From assembly GCA_947561585.1 (NCBI GenBank), contig CANNZV010000424.1, positions 326,957-390,956 of the forward strand: 64,000 nucleotides of DNA. The letters run 5' to 3'. The position numbers and the translations under genes are program-made. The notes below the pieces were generated by a model. It worked only from the letters and a program-made list of their open reading frames with translations, did not search any database and was not told the origin of the DNA. Positions within the stretch are counted from its first letter, which is position 1, and the number at the start of each line of letters is the position of its first letter. Origin of the DNA: Caprella mutica (Eukaryota > Arthropoda > Malacostraca > Amphipoda > Caprellidae). Shown one piece after another: positions 22,831 through 34,900 of the stretch.

Positions 22831-23324
22831 GATATAAATACAATTCTCCGGTGATGAATTTAATTAATTTTGAACAGTACAGAGAAACTAATAGAAGAAA
22901 ACTAAACTGCTGAAGAGTTTGTAGGAATTTTAAGAAAAAAAAATTGAAATGGTACAGCTGATTAAAAAAAATATTCTTTCATCAAATTTTCTTTACAAAA
23001 ATAAAATTATTTGCAGATTTCATTTTTGATCATTTTATCTAGTGATATATTTTAAAGTCCTTAATCATTAAAGTTCAGAACATATTTGCTCATTACTTTT
23101 CAATCCTTTTTCTTCTCTAATTCGTTTTGTGTATTGTGTCCTCCAAAGGACTATAACCTCATGAGTGTCTCGAAACTTTCACCTCATTTCCCGTAGACTG
23201 TTGCATTCACTACGGAGATATTGACAAAGTTTGTTCTATGAGTGAACAACAAGTTAGGTCTGATGAACAAACTCTCTGATAGAGAAACTCTGGTGAATTT
23301 CAAATCAATCTCAAACTAGCAGCA
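22831..23324. other. AT-rich spacer, no gene seen
   Basis: No recognisable exon or repeat partner. Confidence 0.45.
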
Positions 23325-24003
23325 ATTTAACCCGTTACAGTTTGGACGTAACTTCACCCAGATACAGTTTGGATGTAACTTCAGCCAGTTACAGTTTGGA
23401 CGTAAATTCACCCAATTACAGTTTGGACGTAACTTCAGCCCGTTACAGCTTGGATGTAACTTCACCCAGTCACAGTTTGGACGTTAATTTACCCTGATAC
23501 AATTTGGACGTAACTTCACCCAGTAACTTCACCCACGTAACATCACCCAGTTACAGTTTGGACTTAACTTCACCCTGTTACAGTTTGGACGGAACTTCAC
23601 CCAATTACAGTTTGGACATAACTTCACCCCGTTTCAGTTTGGACGTAACTTACCCCAGTTACAGTTTGGACGTAACTTAACCCCGTTAAGGCTTGGATGT
23701 AACTCCACCCAGTTACAGTTTGGACGTAGCTTCAGTCTCTTACAGTTTGGACGTAACTTTACTTCTTTACAGTTTGAACGTAGCTTCAGCCTATTATAGT
23801 TTTAACGTAACTCTATTTGTGACAGTTTGAACGTAACTTCACCAAGTTATTGTTTAGACATAAACTCACCTGTTGCAGTTTGGACGTAGCTTCACCACGT
23901 TACTGTTTAGACGTAAACTCACCTGTTGCAGTTTGGACGTAACTTCACAACGTTACTGTTTGGACGTACACTCACCTGTTATAGGTTGGACGTAACTTCA
24001 TTC
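23325..24003. repeat. 27-bp minisatellite array, about 25 units
   Basis: The unit is close to 'ttacagtttggacgtaactt' plus 'caccca'. Units at the right end are shorter and more diverged. Confidence 0.95.
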
Positions 24004-24860
24004 ATGAGGAGTTACTCTTTACGATAAAGTGGGCAAACAACGATAACTGGGTGATACTAAAATAGTGTTCAGTGTGACATTAAAATCTCTATTTTAATGA
24101 TAAAATTATGAAGATGAACATAGTTTTGCAACTGCTGTCATAGCATTATTAGAATAAGCTGTTATCATTGAAATATAAATCAATGTACTTAATTTGAACA
24201 GCAAACAAATTAATCCTTTTGTTTATTATGTATGATGAAGTACCTACCTACTCAAATATTCTTAATCGCACCTCGGTATTGTTTTTGAAGCTTATGTTAA
24301 CCACAGTACATTCCTTATCTTCAAAAAATGACTGCACTCTACAATTTTTACCTTTCATGTTTAATATTCTGAAAGTGTTTCTTATCATTTCCTGACGTCA
24401 AAAGGAATTTTTTGTTTTACAGTGTCACTTTAAGTTGAACCACCAAACTGTATTGCAGACACGTTTTCTCTGTTCATGAATTCCATGTAACATCTCTAAG
24501 CTTTTTGATATATTAAGAGCGCAAGTGTTTTCATTTACAACAAACAAACGTGTTTTCTTTGATAATAAAGTTCTTGAGATGAATACATTTCACTCCAGAA
24601 CTTTATAATTTAACAGAATTCACATAGGTACTTCAAAGGTTAAATTCAATTGGTTAAAGTACACCATTTCTCATCTTTTTTTACCCGCATAAGTAACTAA
24701 CACTCGGAACTTTACTTCTTAACTCCGTATAATGTATTTAGTTCTCCTCATTAACTGCTACATTCATTTTCATCAGCCGCATTCACCTTAAAGGTTACCT
24801 TTACTCTAAATTAATATTTATCTAGAAATGCTATAATTGTTTAGAAATATTGTTATAAAA
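24004..24860. other. AT-rich spacer, no gene seen
   Basis: No open frame over 60 codons and no recognised repeat. Confidence 0.45.
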
Positions 24861-24861
24861 T

Positions 24862-25340
24862 ATATCACAGTTAACAGAAAACAAATCGATCTGATTTTCG
24901 CTTCGTCATAAATTATTCAAGAAAAATTCAAACTCAACCTTCACTGTCCGACTATCTAAGTTTTTCATTGGATTGAATATAAGAACAAGGAACGAGTACG
25001 AATTTTATCTTATATTATTGTTAACAATTCGGTGTTTAGGTAAACTTTAAGGTATCTAATTTTTTTAGGGTTATGGTATTTAGGTAACGGAATTGGTAGT
25101 AACGTTTGATAGATTATCAGCTTTGTTATTGTTTTGAATTATTCGTATGAACCATTTCCTTTTCTTCATTTGAAATTTGGAGAGAAGAAGATAAATCACA
25201 AGAATAACTTGAATTAATTATTATGATAAATATATAGAACCAAATTTGAAATGGTTTGCAGTTTCATAACCAGTAATCCTTAGTTCTAATGAATAGATTA
25301 TTAAATAATTATAGTGGATGGACCTCTAAAATTATGATAA
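24862..25340 (+). repeat. Dispersed repeat family E, copy 1
   Basis: It shares an ordered series of phrases with 35570-36038: 'atcgatctgattttcgcttc', 'ccttcactgtccgac', 'atttaggtaac', 'tatagaaccaaatt', 'gaaatggtttgca' and a final 'ggacctNtaaa'. Divergence is high, so both copies are old. Confidence 0.7.
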
Positions 25341-25377
25341 TCAAATTAATAACACAATTCTAAAAGTTCCTGCGAAC

Positions 25378-25535
25378 TATAGGGTAAGTGCTGAATTATC
25401 GGATGGTCCCACATTTTCGATGATATAAGAATATAACTATGGGTCTTTTATTATTTGGTTTATCCACAAAAAAAAGTTTTCTCGTAAAGTGATCCCTAAT
25501 ACAGAACTGTTCGATAACTAAAAACATACCTTATT
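25378..25535. mobile_element. Small inverted-repeat element of the 'agggtaa' family
   Basis: Left end agggtaagtgctgaattatc and a right end containing 'cagaactgttcgataacta' are inverted relatives of the 48108 copy. Confidence 0.6.
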
Positions 25536-25619
25536 TTGTTGACAACTTTATTTTCTACCAGTTAATACATTCAATTTTAAGAGACCAGTATAATATTAAT
25601 ATATATACAACAGACTTTG

Positions 25620-25868
25620 ATGTAGCAGTCAGAAAGGAAAATGGCTCTATTAACAAAAGTCATATACCATCAGTCGGTGACAATGCTCATGGATGCATAG
25701 AAGCTACTCCGTGAATACAGCAGGTCAAAAAAAATAGAGACGATTATTGCTAATGGCATCCACAGATGGTAAGGAAAATGAAGAGGTGAGAGCTACTTAA
25801 GATAACCAGTCAAAACTCTAGGACTTCGTAGATTTAGAGCATAACGCTATAGCAATATTATTCGTAGC
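25620..25868 (+). repeat. Dispersed repeat family A copy
   Basis: Contains 'gcagtcagaaaggaaaatgg', 'gctcatggatgcatagaagc', 'tactccgtgaatacagca' and 'catccacagatgg' in family order, then a shortened tail. Confidence 0.75.
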
Positions 25869-26021
25869 TGGAAATATCCTTATTTTTAAGGACATATCCT
25901 TATTTTTAAGGATATATCCTATTTTTAATACCAATTGGAAATATATATTATCATTAATAATATATTAATTTCCTACATAGAAAGCAGATTTACACTCAGT
26001 GAAAGAACTTTGGCTTGGTCA

Positions 26022-26168
26022 GAGAGGGTAAGTTCAGAGTTACCGAGGGAATTCATAATTTCGATTATTGAATGACTTATTATAACTTAACTCATTATTT
26101 AATTTTTATAAATGTTTTTATATAATTGAAAAAGTGAAACCATTCGATTACTCAGAACTTACAGCAGT
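26022..26168. mobile_element. Small inverted-repeat element of the 'agggtaa' family
   Basis: Left end gagggtaagttcagagttac and right end 'ccattcgattactcagaact' followed by 'tac' are inverted partners. Confidence 0.6.
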
Positions 26169-26295
26169 TATATGTAATATTATCGTTATTTTGCGTAGTT
26201 GTTATCACTATTCAACGTATACGTTGTTATTACGCAATATTATTACTACATATTTATTATTATACGAAGTTGAATATCTTCGTGAATAATCACAT

Positions 26296-29200
26296 TTGCC
26301 CCAATCTTCCATTTAGACAAGTTTAGTGTTTTTTCTTCCATATGGGAAAGTTAAGTGTCTTTTTCTCCCATTTAGGCAAATTAAATGTCTTTTTCTTCCA
26401 TCTAGGCAAGTTAAGTGTCTTGTTCTTCCATCTAGGCAAGTTAAGTGTCTTTTTCTTCCATCTAGGCAAGTCAAGTGTCTTTTTCTTCGATCTAGGCAAG
26501 TTAAGCGTCTTTTTCTTCCATCTAAGCAAGTTAAGTGTCTTTTTCTTCCATATAGGCAAGTTGAGTGTCTTTTTCTTCCATTTAGGCAAGTTAAGCGTCT
26601 TTTTCTTCCATCTAGGCAAGTTAAGTGTCTTTTTCTTCCATCTAGGCAAGTTGAGTGTCTTTTTCTTCCAATTAGGCAAGTTACGCGTCTTTTTCTCCCA
26701 TCTACTCTAGGTAATTGTTTTTTCTTCCATATAAGCAAGGTAAGTGTGGTTTTCTTCCATCTAGTAAAGTTAAGTGTGTTTTTCTTCCATCTAGGCAAGT
26801 TAAGTGTCTTCTTCTTCCATGTAGGCAAGGAAAGTATCTTTTTTCTCCAATCTAGACAAGTTCTGTGTCTTCTTCTTCCATCTACTTAAGTGTCATCTTC
26901 TTCCATCTAGGCAAAAAAGTTCAGTGTCCTTTTTCTTTCATCTAGGCAAGTTAAGCGTCTTCTTCTTCCATCTAGGCAAGTTAAGTGTCTTTTTCTTCCA
27001 TCTAGGCAAGTCAAGTGTCTTTTTCTTCGATCTAGGCAAGTTAAGCGTCTTTTTCTTCCATCTAAGCAAGTTAAGTGTCTTTTTCTTCCATATAGGCAAG
27101 TTGAGTGTCTTTTTCTTCCATTTAGGCAAGTTAAGCGTCTTTTTCTTCCATCTAGGCAAGTTAAGTGTCTTTTTCTTCCATCTAGGCAAGTTGAGTGTCT
27201 TTTTCTTCCAATTAGGCAAGTTACGCGTCTTTTTCTCCCATCTAGTCTAGGTAATTGTTTTTTCTTCCATATAAGCAAGGTAAGTGTGGTTTTCTTCCAT
27301 CTAGTAAAGTTAAGTGTGTTTTTCTTCCATCTAGGCAAGTTAAGTGTCTTCTTCTTCCATGTAGGCAAGGAAAGTGTCTTTTTTCTCCAATCTAGGCAAG
27401 TTCTGTGTCTTCTTCTTCCATCTACTTAAGTGTCATCTTCTTCCATCTAGGCAAAAAAGTTCAGTGTCTTTTTCTTTCATCTAGGCAAGTTAAGCGTCTT
27501 CTTCTTCCATCTAGGCAAGTTAAGTGTCTTTTTCTTCCCATTTAGGCAAGTTAGGTGTCTTCTTCTTCAATCTATGCAAGTTAAGTGTCTTTTTCTTCCA
27601 TCTAGGCAAGTTGAGGGTCTTTTTCTTCCATTTAGGCAAGTTAAGCGTCTTTTTCTCCCATCTAGTCTAGGTAAGTGTTTTGTCTTCCATATAAGCAAGG
27701 TAAGTATGGTTTTCTTCCATCTAGTAAAGTTAAGTGTGTTTTTCTTCCATCTAGCAAGTTAAGTGTCTTCTTCTTCAATGTAGGCAAGGAAAGTGTCTTT
27801 TTTCTCCAATCTAGGCAAGTTATGTGTCATCTTCTTCCATCTACTTAAGTGTCATCTTCTTCCATCTAAGCAAGTTAAGTGTCTTTTTCTTCCATCTAGG
27901 CAGGTTAAGCGTCTTCTTCTTCCATCTAGGCAAGTTATTTCTCTTTTTCTCCCATCTAGGCAAGTTAAGTGTCTTTTTCTTCCATCTAGGCATGTTAAGT
28001 GTCTTTTTCCTCCCATTCAGGCAAGTTAGGTGTCTTCTTCTTCCAATAGGAAAGTGAAGTACCTTTTACTCCCATCTAGGCAAGTTAAGTGTCTTATACT
28101 CCCATCTAGGCAAGTTTAGTGTCTTTTTACTCCCATTTAGGCAAGTTAGGTGTCTTCTTCTTCCAATAGGAAAGTGAAGTACTTTTTTCTTCCATCTAGG
28201 AAAGTAAAGTGTCTTTTTCTCCCATCTAGGCAAGTTAAGTGTCTTTTTCTCCCATCTAGGCAAGTTAAGTGTCTTTCTCTTCCATCTAGGCTAGTTAAGT
28301 GTCTTTTCCTTCATCTCGGCAAATTAGGTGTCTTTTTTTTCCAACTAGGCAAGTTAAGTGTATTTTTCTCCCATTTAGGCAAGTTAAGCGTCTTTTTCTT
28401 CCATGTAGGCAAGTTAAGTGTCTTTTTCCTCCCATTTAGGCAAGTTATGTGTCTTCTTCTTCCAATAGGAAAGTGAAGTACCTTTTTCTCCCATCTAGGC
28501 AAGTTAAGTGTCTTTTTCTTCTATCTAGGCAAGTTAAGTGTCTTTCTTTTCCATCTAGGCTAAATAAGTGTCTTTTTTTCCATCTCGGCAAATTAGGTTT
28601 CTTTTTCTTCCATCTAGGCAAGTTAAGTGTCTTTTTCTCCCATTTAGGCAAGTTAAGCGTCTTTTTCTCCCATCTAGTCAAGGTAAGTGTTTTTTTCTTC
28701 CATATAAGCAAGGTAAGTGTGGTTTTCTTCCATCTAGTAAAGTTAAGTGTCATTTTCTTCCATCTAGGCAAGTTAAATGTGTTTTTCTTCCATCTAGGCA
28801 AGATAAGTGTCTTTTTTCTCCAATCATGGCAAGTTATGTGTCTTCTTCTTCCATCTACTTAAGTGTCATCTTCTTCCATCTAGGCAATAAAGTTCAGTGT
28901 CTTTTTCTTCCATCTAGGCAAGTTAAGCGTCTTCTTCTTCCATCTAGGCAAGTTAAGAGTCTTTTTCCTCCCATTTAGGCATGCTAGGTGTCTTCTTCTT
29001 CCGATAGGAAGGTAAAGTACCTTTTTCTCCCATTTAGGCAAGTTAAGTGTCTTTCTCTCCCATCTAGGCAAGTTAATTGTCTTTCTCTTCAATCTAGGCA
29101 AGTTAAGTGTCTTTTTCCTCCCATTTAGGCAAGTTAGGTGTCTTCTTCTTCCAATAGGAAAGTGAAGTACCTTTTTCTCCCATCTAGGTAAGTTAAGTGT

Positions 29201-29690
29201 CTTTTTCTCCCATCTAGGCAAGTTAAGTGTCTTTTTCTTTCATCTAGGCAAGTTAAGTGTCTTTTTACTCCACTTTAGGTAAGTTAGGTGTCTTCTTCTT
29301 CCAATAGGAAAGTGAAGTACCTTTTTCTCCCATCTAGGAAAATTAAGTGCCTTTTTCTCCCATCTAGGCAAGTTAAGTGTCTTTTTCTTCTATCTAGGCA
29401 AGTTAAGTGTCTTTTTCTCCCATCTAGGCAAGTTGAGTGTCTTTTCTTTCATCTCGGCAAATTAGGTGTCTTTTTCTTCCATCTAGGCAAGTTAAGTGTA
29501 TTTTTCTCCCATTTAGGCAAGTAAAGCGTCTTTTTCTCCCATCTTGTCAAGGTAAGTGTTTTCTCTTCCATATAAGCAAGGTAAGTGTGGTTTTCTTCCA
29601 TCTAGTAAAGTTAAGTGTGTTTTTCTTCCATCTACTTAAGTGTTATCTTCTTCCATCTAGGCAAGTTCAGTGTCTTTTTCTTCATTATCA
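26296..29690. repeat. 30-bp minisatellite array, over 110 units, with higher-order structure
   Basis: The unit is close to 'cttccatctaggcaagttaa' plus 'gtgtcttttt'. The 30-bp period keeps frames open on both strands, giving many 60-190-codon frames with a 10-residue pattern, none of them a gene. Blocks 26441-26935 and 26981-27475 are nearly identical at an offset of 540 bp, or 18 units. A sub-array with an 'ttccaataggaaagtgaag' variant recurs at 28044, 28163, 28463, 29001, 29150 and 29303. Confidence 0.97.
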
Positions 29691-29899
29691 TCATCATGAC
29701 CAAACGCCCCCGTCAGGGGCGCGGTCCCTCCTCCGGCTCCCGACCACCGCAGCCCCTCTGGTGCCGAGCGAGGTTGGCCGCCGACTGCTCCCGCCTGCAT
29801 AAAATGCACATAACCCTCTTAGTTCTAAAACCCCTTACTGCTAATTCTACCCCTACTTCTTCCTCCCCCCCCCCACCCGCAACCATACCCCTGCCCCCT

Positions 29900-30094
29900 C
29901 TACCTGCCCCCCCCCGGCTCCCATACCTGCCTACAACTCCTTACATGGCTAGCATAATTAGCCCGACTAACTACACTCCTACACTTATGGCATTGGCATT
30001 CCCTCCTATTCCCATCTACTGCTACCCCCCCCCCCCCCACCACATGTTTCCATTTAGTTCTTCCTAGCCCCCTGTCTCTAATCTTACCCCACAC
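29900..30094 (-). pseudogene. C2HC zinc-finger tail of the non-LTR element
   Basis: The frame contains ECQCHKCRSVV followed by NYASHVRSCRQ. The Cys-x2-Cys, His and Cys positions fit a C2HC finger, which some non-LTR elements carry near the C terminus for RNA or DNA binding. It lies downstream of the connecting region on the same strand, with C-rich low-complexity sequence between. Confidence 0.65.
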
Positions 30095-30301
30095 CTATCA
30101 CAAATAAACCTAACCCTATCCTCAGCTAACCTATGCATCATTTTCTCATGCACCACTAACCCCCTCCCCCCCCCTAGACTTACATACCTTGTCCCATCCT
30201 TCCAAGTGACACCTAAAACCCTTTACCTCTGCCCTTCTATCCTGAACTACTACCCTATCTACCTTTTCTTCCCGTCCACCCCATTCGTACTTATGCCCCT
30301 G

Positions 30302-30913
30302 CTACCTTTCCCATAACTCCAAATGCTCCCTCCTATCCTTCACAATCTTCTTCCACCCATCCCTATCTCCCACTAACCTCTCAACATTCGTATAATCCAC
30401 ACCTGCCTCCCTAAGTAACCTCTTCCAATACAGCCCCGTCTTCCTTTTCCTACCTTTCTTTTTCCCCAGTCCTGCTAGTCTCTCATACCACCCCAACACA
30501 GCTGCCTTAACCTGCCTATCGTTCCCCATCCTCATCACATGCCCTAACCTTTCTAGTACCCTCACTTCTATCTTGGTCCTAATCGATCTAATCCCTAACC
30601 TAGCCTTAACATCCAACATACTCTCCCTTCTACTTTCCATTTGCCTTAGTGGCTCCCCATTCCTATTACTCCAAACATAATTATGATTCCTATCTATCCA
30701 ACTCTGTAACTTCTTTATATCCTTCCCCCACCAAACCCTAACACTACAATCAAACAATAATCCACTCTCTACACAACCCTCTAAAATCCTACCCTTCCAC
30801 CTCTTACTAAGCCTATATCCCTTTAATTGCCCCTTAACCTTAGCCCATAACCCATTTGCCCGTCTTATCCTATTCCTACTATCCTCTTCAGGTCCCATCC
30901 AAGATCCTAGCAC
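30302..30913 (-). pseudogene. Non-LTR polyprotein, region C-terminal to the RT
   Basis: The 203-codon frame reads GSWMGPEEDSRNRIRRANGL, KRWKGRILEGCVESGLLFD, IDRNHNYVWSNR and ERLGHVMRMGNDRQVKAAVL. This is the segment after the RT palm in many insect non-LTR elements, where 'L.W.GHV.RM..' is a common signature. It is in a third frame relative to the two RT pieces, so at least two shifts have broken the polyprotein. Confidence 0.8.
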
Positions 30914-31029
30914 CCTAATTCCCTCACTATCTCTATCCCCAAAGACTAAAACCTCTTCCTAATCTTCGTTATTCCTTTCATCAAACTTACCCATAACCTC
31001 CTTAAACTTCCTTACTCCCTCTTCTAGTT

Positions 31030-32065
31030 CTACCCCCCTCACCTATATTGGTAGTGTCATCGGCAAAGAGTGACGATGTTAAGGTCAGACTCTTTGCCTC
31101 CGAGCACCCCTTTTCCCACCTACCTGCTCCCGCGAAAGACCACCCCGGTATCCCGTGCCACTCGATTCCCACCCTTCCACCCCCTAGCTTCCTCCGCCTG
31201 TCTGATCACCGCTTGATGAAAAACGTTAAACAGAACAGGCGAAGTATTACACCCCTCCCTCAAACCCCTTGCTGGCACCCATTTCTCACTAAACCCCTCC
31301 TTCTCCCTAACCCTATATTCCGTCGTCTCATGCAAATCCTTAATTACCCTTAAACAATTCCCACCTAACCCATACCTATCTAAAATACTCCACAAGCAAG
31401 GCTTATTTACTCGAGGATATGCCTTCCTCAAGTCCAGAAGCCTTGCCTGTGGTTCCCTATCCCCCTGACCCCCTGTCCTAAGCCTATAATCACTAACATC
31501 TTCCCATATCCTCACCATGACCTGGGTCGCGTATGCGGTCGACCTTCCCCTTCTAAAACCTTCCTGATTTTCATCAACTAATCCTAACTCTTCTACCCAC
31601 CATCTAAGCCTCTTAGAAATAACCCTAGCTAGAATCCTACTTCCCATAGCTAACAGACACACCCCCTTATAATTATCCCTATTATTCCTATCTCCCTTCT
31701 TGTGTAGAGGCACCACTAATCCCCCATTTAAACTCTCTTCCCACCTACCTGCACTTTCCCTAAACATAAACTGAACCATCCTAACTACCTTTTCCTTAAC
31801 TTCCCTACACGCATTCCTGATATAACCTATCCTAACCCCATCTTCCCCAGGCGCAGAATCTTTGATCTCCTTGATCACTTCCTCTATTTCCTCCTCTCCC
31901 GGCTCCTCATTCAATAATTCGTTTGCCTCTTCTGCTTGTCTGCTCCCTCTTAAATCTCTAACTCTACCTAATACCTCTTCTTAAGTTTCCCTATCTTCCT
32001 TATACCTATCACTCGAAACTGCCTCAAAATGTTCCTTAAATTCCCTATTGGTGATTGTAGTGATA
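31030..32065 (-). pseudogene. Non-LTR reverse transcriptase domain
   Basis: From 31914 the minus-strand frame runs 264 codons. SAPGEDGVRIGYI at residues 20-32 and VVPLHKKGDRNNRDNYKGV near 68-85 are the first RT motifs. ENQEGFRRGRSTAYAT follows near 115, RLLDLRKAYPRV with the first catalytic Asp near 161, and GLREGCNTSPVLFN at 217-230. The FADD box is present at 31056-31067, but in a different frame, so a frameshift lies between 31120 and 31067. A related frame extends upstream to about 32065 with a TAA interruption near 31981. The domain is recognisable but not intact. Confidence 0.85.
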
Positions 32066-32068
32066 GCT

Positions 32069-32127
32069 GGCAAGTTAAGTGTCTTTTTCTTCCATCTAGG
32101 CAAGTTAAGTGTATTTTTCTTCTGGTA
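32069..32127. repeat. 30-bp array resumes after the insertion
   Basis: About two units, 'ggcaagttaagtgtcttttt' and a variant ending 'tatttttc', in register with the large array. Confidence 0.9.
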
Positions 32128-33520
32128 ACCCGAAAAGTCGGTACGAATGCAAAAACTGCAGCGCTAAACTATATCTGAGAATTCAATTTACTCTCGCTAA
32201 CATTCGATACAAGGATTTCGAATGCACGATCTATTCGATCCAAAGAATGTTCTGGAGGCCTAACTTTGTAGAATTGAAATTTATTGAATTCTGCCTCAGC
32301 TAGCAAAGAAATATTTGAGTCGCTATCGGACGGTATTGTTATATAGATGTAATAAATCCGTAAAGAAATATTCCAATCGAATATTCAGAGATATATAATT
32401 CGAAATTTTGTAAAGTATAATTGGTAAAGAACAAGGAAAATGTACAATCATAATATAAAACAATTCATACATGTTTTTATCAGAGAAAGAGTCACTACAT
32501 GATGATAATTATTCAAATAACCGTTTTCTAATATCCAGATATTTTCAAACCATATAATTTTTCTTTGTCTACTCAGACCAAAAATAAAATATCTACAAGT
32601 ACTTCAATTGATAAAAAAAATTACAGGGAATTTAAATTCAGTAAACTGTAAACAAATCATTAAGGATACACGTTTCTTTAACTTCAATGGGACTCCATAT
32701 TATTTTATTTTTGTAACATTACGTAATTTTTTTGAGTGAATTATATAAGTTTTAATACAAGGAAAGCTTAATATTAATAATTAGTTAAAAATGCAAACAG
32801 AACGTAATTACATATTTACTATATTATTCTTAAATAAAATAGAGTATACAGAGCATGACGCATAAAATGATCATTTTCAACAAGGTCGTTCTTAGCAGAT
32901 GGTTTTAAAAATGTCAATAAAAATAAGTTGATATGATGTCCAATTTGAATATTATAAATGAAGTTTGTGATAAAAAAACAACAATAAGAAACAAGTGATA
33001 TTTAATTACAGTTTATTTTCCACCATAAATCAGTTCAACATCTTTGTTCATTTTTCACCTCATTTGAATATCTATTTTTCTTCGCAATATAACTTTAGTC
33101 ATATTTTTACAGTCGCAGAGATGAATGAGTAAATTTTGACTAGAAAATGACATGTAAATTGTGACAAGAATATGATATGTAAATTGTGACAAGCAAATGA
33201 CATGAAAATTGCAGAAGCTTTGCAATCAATATTCTCCTTTTGATTTAAATTCCACGAAAATAATAAAATGGAGAGAGAGAGAGAGAGTGTGAAGGGAGAG
33301 AAAGTGAAGATACCTATCCCTTCAACGCAATACTATCTTCTTTCCTTTGTTTTATAATATTGGTACAATCACTGATGGTTACCATGTTCATTAATTATAG
33401 GAATTAGAGCAATCGTTTAATCGTCGAACATATTTTACAAAAAACTGTCACTGAATTATTTATAGATTTATTATAATAGAATATGAATATATTTTGTATT
33501 TTCAATTAATGGATGTTCTT
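32128..33520. other. AT-rich spacer with a GA microsatellite, no gene seen
   Basis: A (GA)n run with interruptions lies at about 33270-33305. A phrase near 33130-33200, 'gacatgtaaattgtgacaag', occurs about three times. Confidence 0.5.
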
Positions 33521-33526
33521 TTTGGT

Positions 33527-33975
33527 GGTCGGAAATTCTAGTCTCGGAAATTTTGGTCTCAGAATGATAAATGATCTCTCAACATAAATAACCGTTTTGT
33601 AGTCAGCTGTATCCGCTAGTTTGTTGTACTGCACACTTTTTGATTGTTTACAGACCTGGCAGAAGGGTTTCGGGGGTGCCACGCCCCCCGGTACATTTAA
33701 TTCATACGTTTTGTTTATACCTGAGACTTAATTTCCGAGACTGATTTTTCGCTCGAATCTCATGTTAAATGAATATCAAAATTACTAATGTTATGTATTT
33801 TTTTTACAACGGTCGAAAATGTTATCCGATTTCAATAAATAAACTTCACATTTTAGTACTCATCATTTCAACTTTATCTATTATTGTTTTTTAATAACGT
33901 CATTATAAACTGAGACCGAGTTTTCCGAGACCAAAATTTCCGACACTCGATTTTCCATGACCGAATTTTCTTAGC
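33527..33975. mobile_element. Foldback element, arm motif 'gtctcggaaattttg', with family D core
   Basis: The left arm 33527-33563 has 'gtctcggaaattttggtctc'. The right side has complementary units 'gagaccaaaatttccg', 'gaccgagttttccgagacc' and 'tcgattttccatgaccg' up to 33973. Inside, 33605-33700 holds the family D core, 'gtatccgctagtttgttgta' followed by 'ctgcacac' and a GC hairpin, shared with 58380-58455 and the 60-61 kb elements. No protein coding capacity was seen. Confidence 0.7.
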
Positions 33976-34900
33976 ACCGCTCTTTTTTGTTTGGAGATAC
34001 ATCTATAGCTCTAGAGATCATAAAGGGTTCGTTTACATAATTGAAATAATAGCTCGTAATTAAATTGCATGGAGTTAATTACTATATGGGTAAGTTAAGA
34101 GGTAAATGAGAGCTACACAATTTTCAACATATAATAAAAAGGGTGGCAACTCTAAGGTTAGAAATTAAAAGATTAGTACCATTAAGCATATAGTTATTAA
34201 CAATACTGTTCCTTGCTGATTAGTTATTTAAGATAAATGTTATTAAGGTTACTAACTGATTGATTGGCTACGGTGATTGACCAATGAGTGTAACGGGGGG
34301 CGTGGAAAGAGCTTGATTGGGGATTGCACATGTTCTGACACATTCACCGAGACACACCTCAATGATTCCGCGGCAGGTGCTACGGAGAACCGTAAACCTC
34401 AGAAATACTACGACCTTGTTGATGATCATAATTTTGAACCAATTTCTATAGACTAAAGGAGCGGACGGCAGTACCACCTCCTGAATCATAAATTCCATAT
34501 TTAGACGCTTTGTTAAGACAACGAACGATCCAAGGGAGTCTGCTTAGTTTCAACAGCGAACAGCTCTTGCAAGCCAGAGAGTGAATGTCTTCAGCATCCT
34601 TTCAGCCGCGAAGGAGAGGTTTGAGGGCGGTCAAGTTCACCCCTTCCGTTTGTTTTCAATCCCATTTTTCGACTTCAATCGTAAGTTCGTCAGGGAATTT
34701 CCTCTTCTATAAAGATTATATTGTTTGTTTCCAACATTTCTACTAAAAATTTTAAAAATATATGAAGATGCATACCATGAGTGGATTTTTAGGTTACACC
34801 AATATTAATAGCATTGACTGGATAATAATAATAACAATTTTAAAGGTAAAGTACACTAGATAGAATATATGAATAAATACCTCTACTGAACTAATCGTTC
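33976..34900. other. Spacer with a Cys-rich minus-strand frame of unknown status
   Basis: A 76-codon minus-strand frame at 34268-34498 ends in a Cys-rich stretch (STCRGIIEVCLGECVRTC). The region 34260-34700 is less AT-rich than its surroundings. A splice-acceptor-like tag precedes the Cys-rich part at about 34389. This is too little to call a gene; a decayed exon or chance frame is equally possible. Confidence 0.3.

Larger units (their letters stand above)
29691..32068 (-). mobile_element. 5'-truncated non-LTR retrotransposon, minus strand, inside the 30-bp array
   Basis: On the minus strand the element runs from about 32068 to 29691 and ends in a short atgatgatgataatg-type tail. It carries an RT, a C-terminal connecting region and a C2HC zinc finger, in that order. 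The same 30-bp unit flanks it on both sides. It is much richer in G+C than its surroundings, with long C runs on the plus strand, which suggests a more recent arrival than the AT-rich relics. The clade could not be assigned. Confidence 0.85.

Noticed and set aside
26313..29524. Many long basic or hydrophobic frames on both strands (LNLPRWKKKT and KLSVFFFHLG types)
   Set aside because: The 30-bp array is open on both strands; opposite-strand frames overlap completely, which argues against coding.
29437..30067. Proline-rich plus-strand frames crossing from the array into the C-rich element
   Set aside because: They join array sequence to the antisense of the non-LTR element and have no independent support.
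34268..34498. Cys-rich frame as a cystine-knot hormone exon
   Set aside because: A few residues (CRG, IPN, PVT-IGQ) are vaguely reminiscent, but spacing and the remaining cysteines do not fit and there is no second exon.
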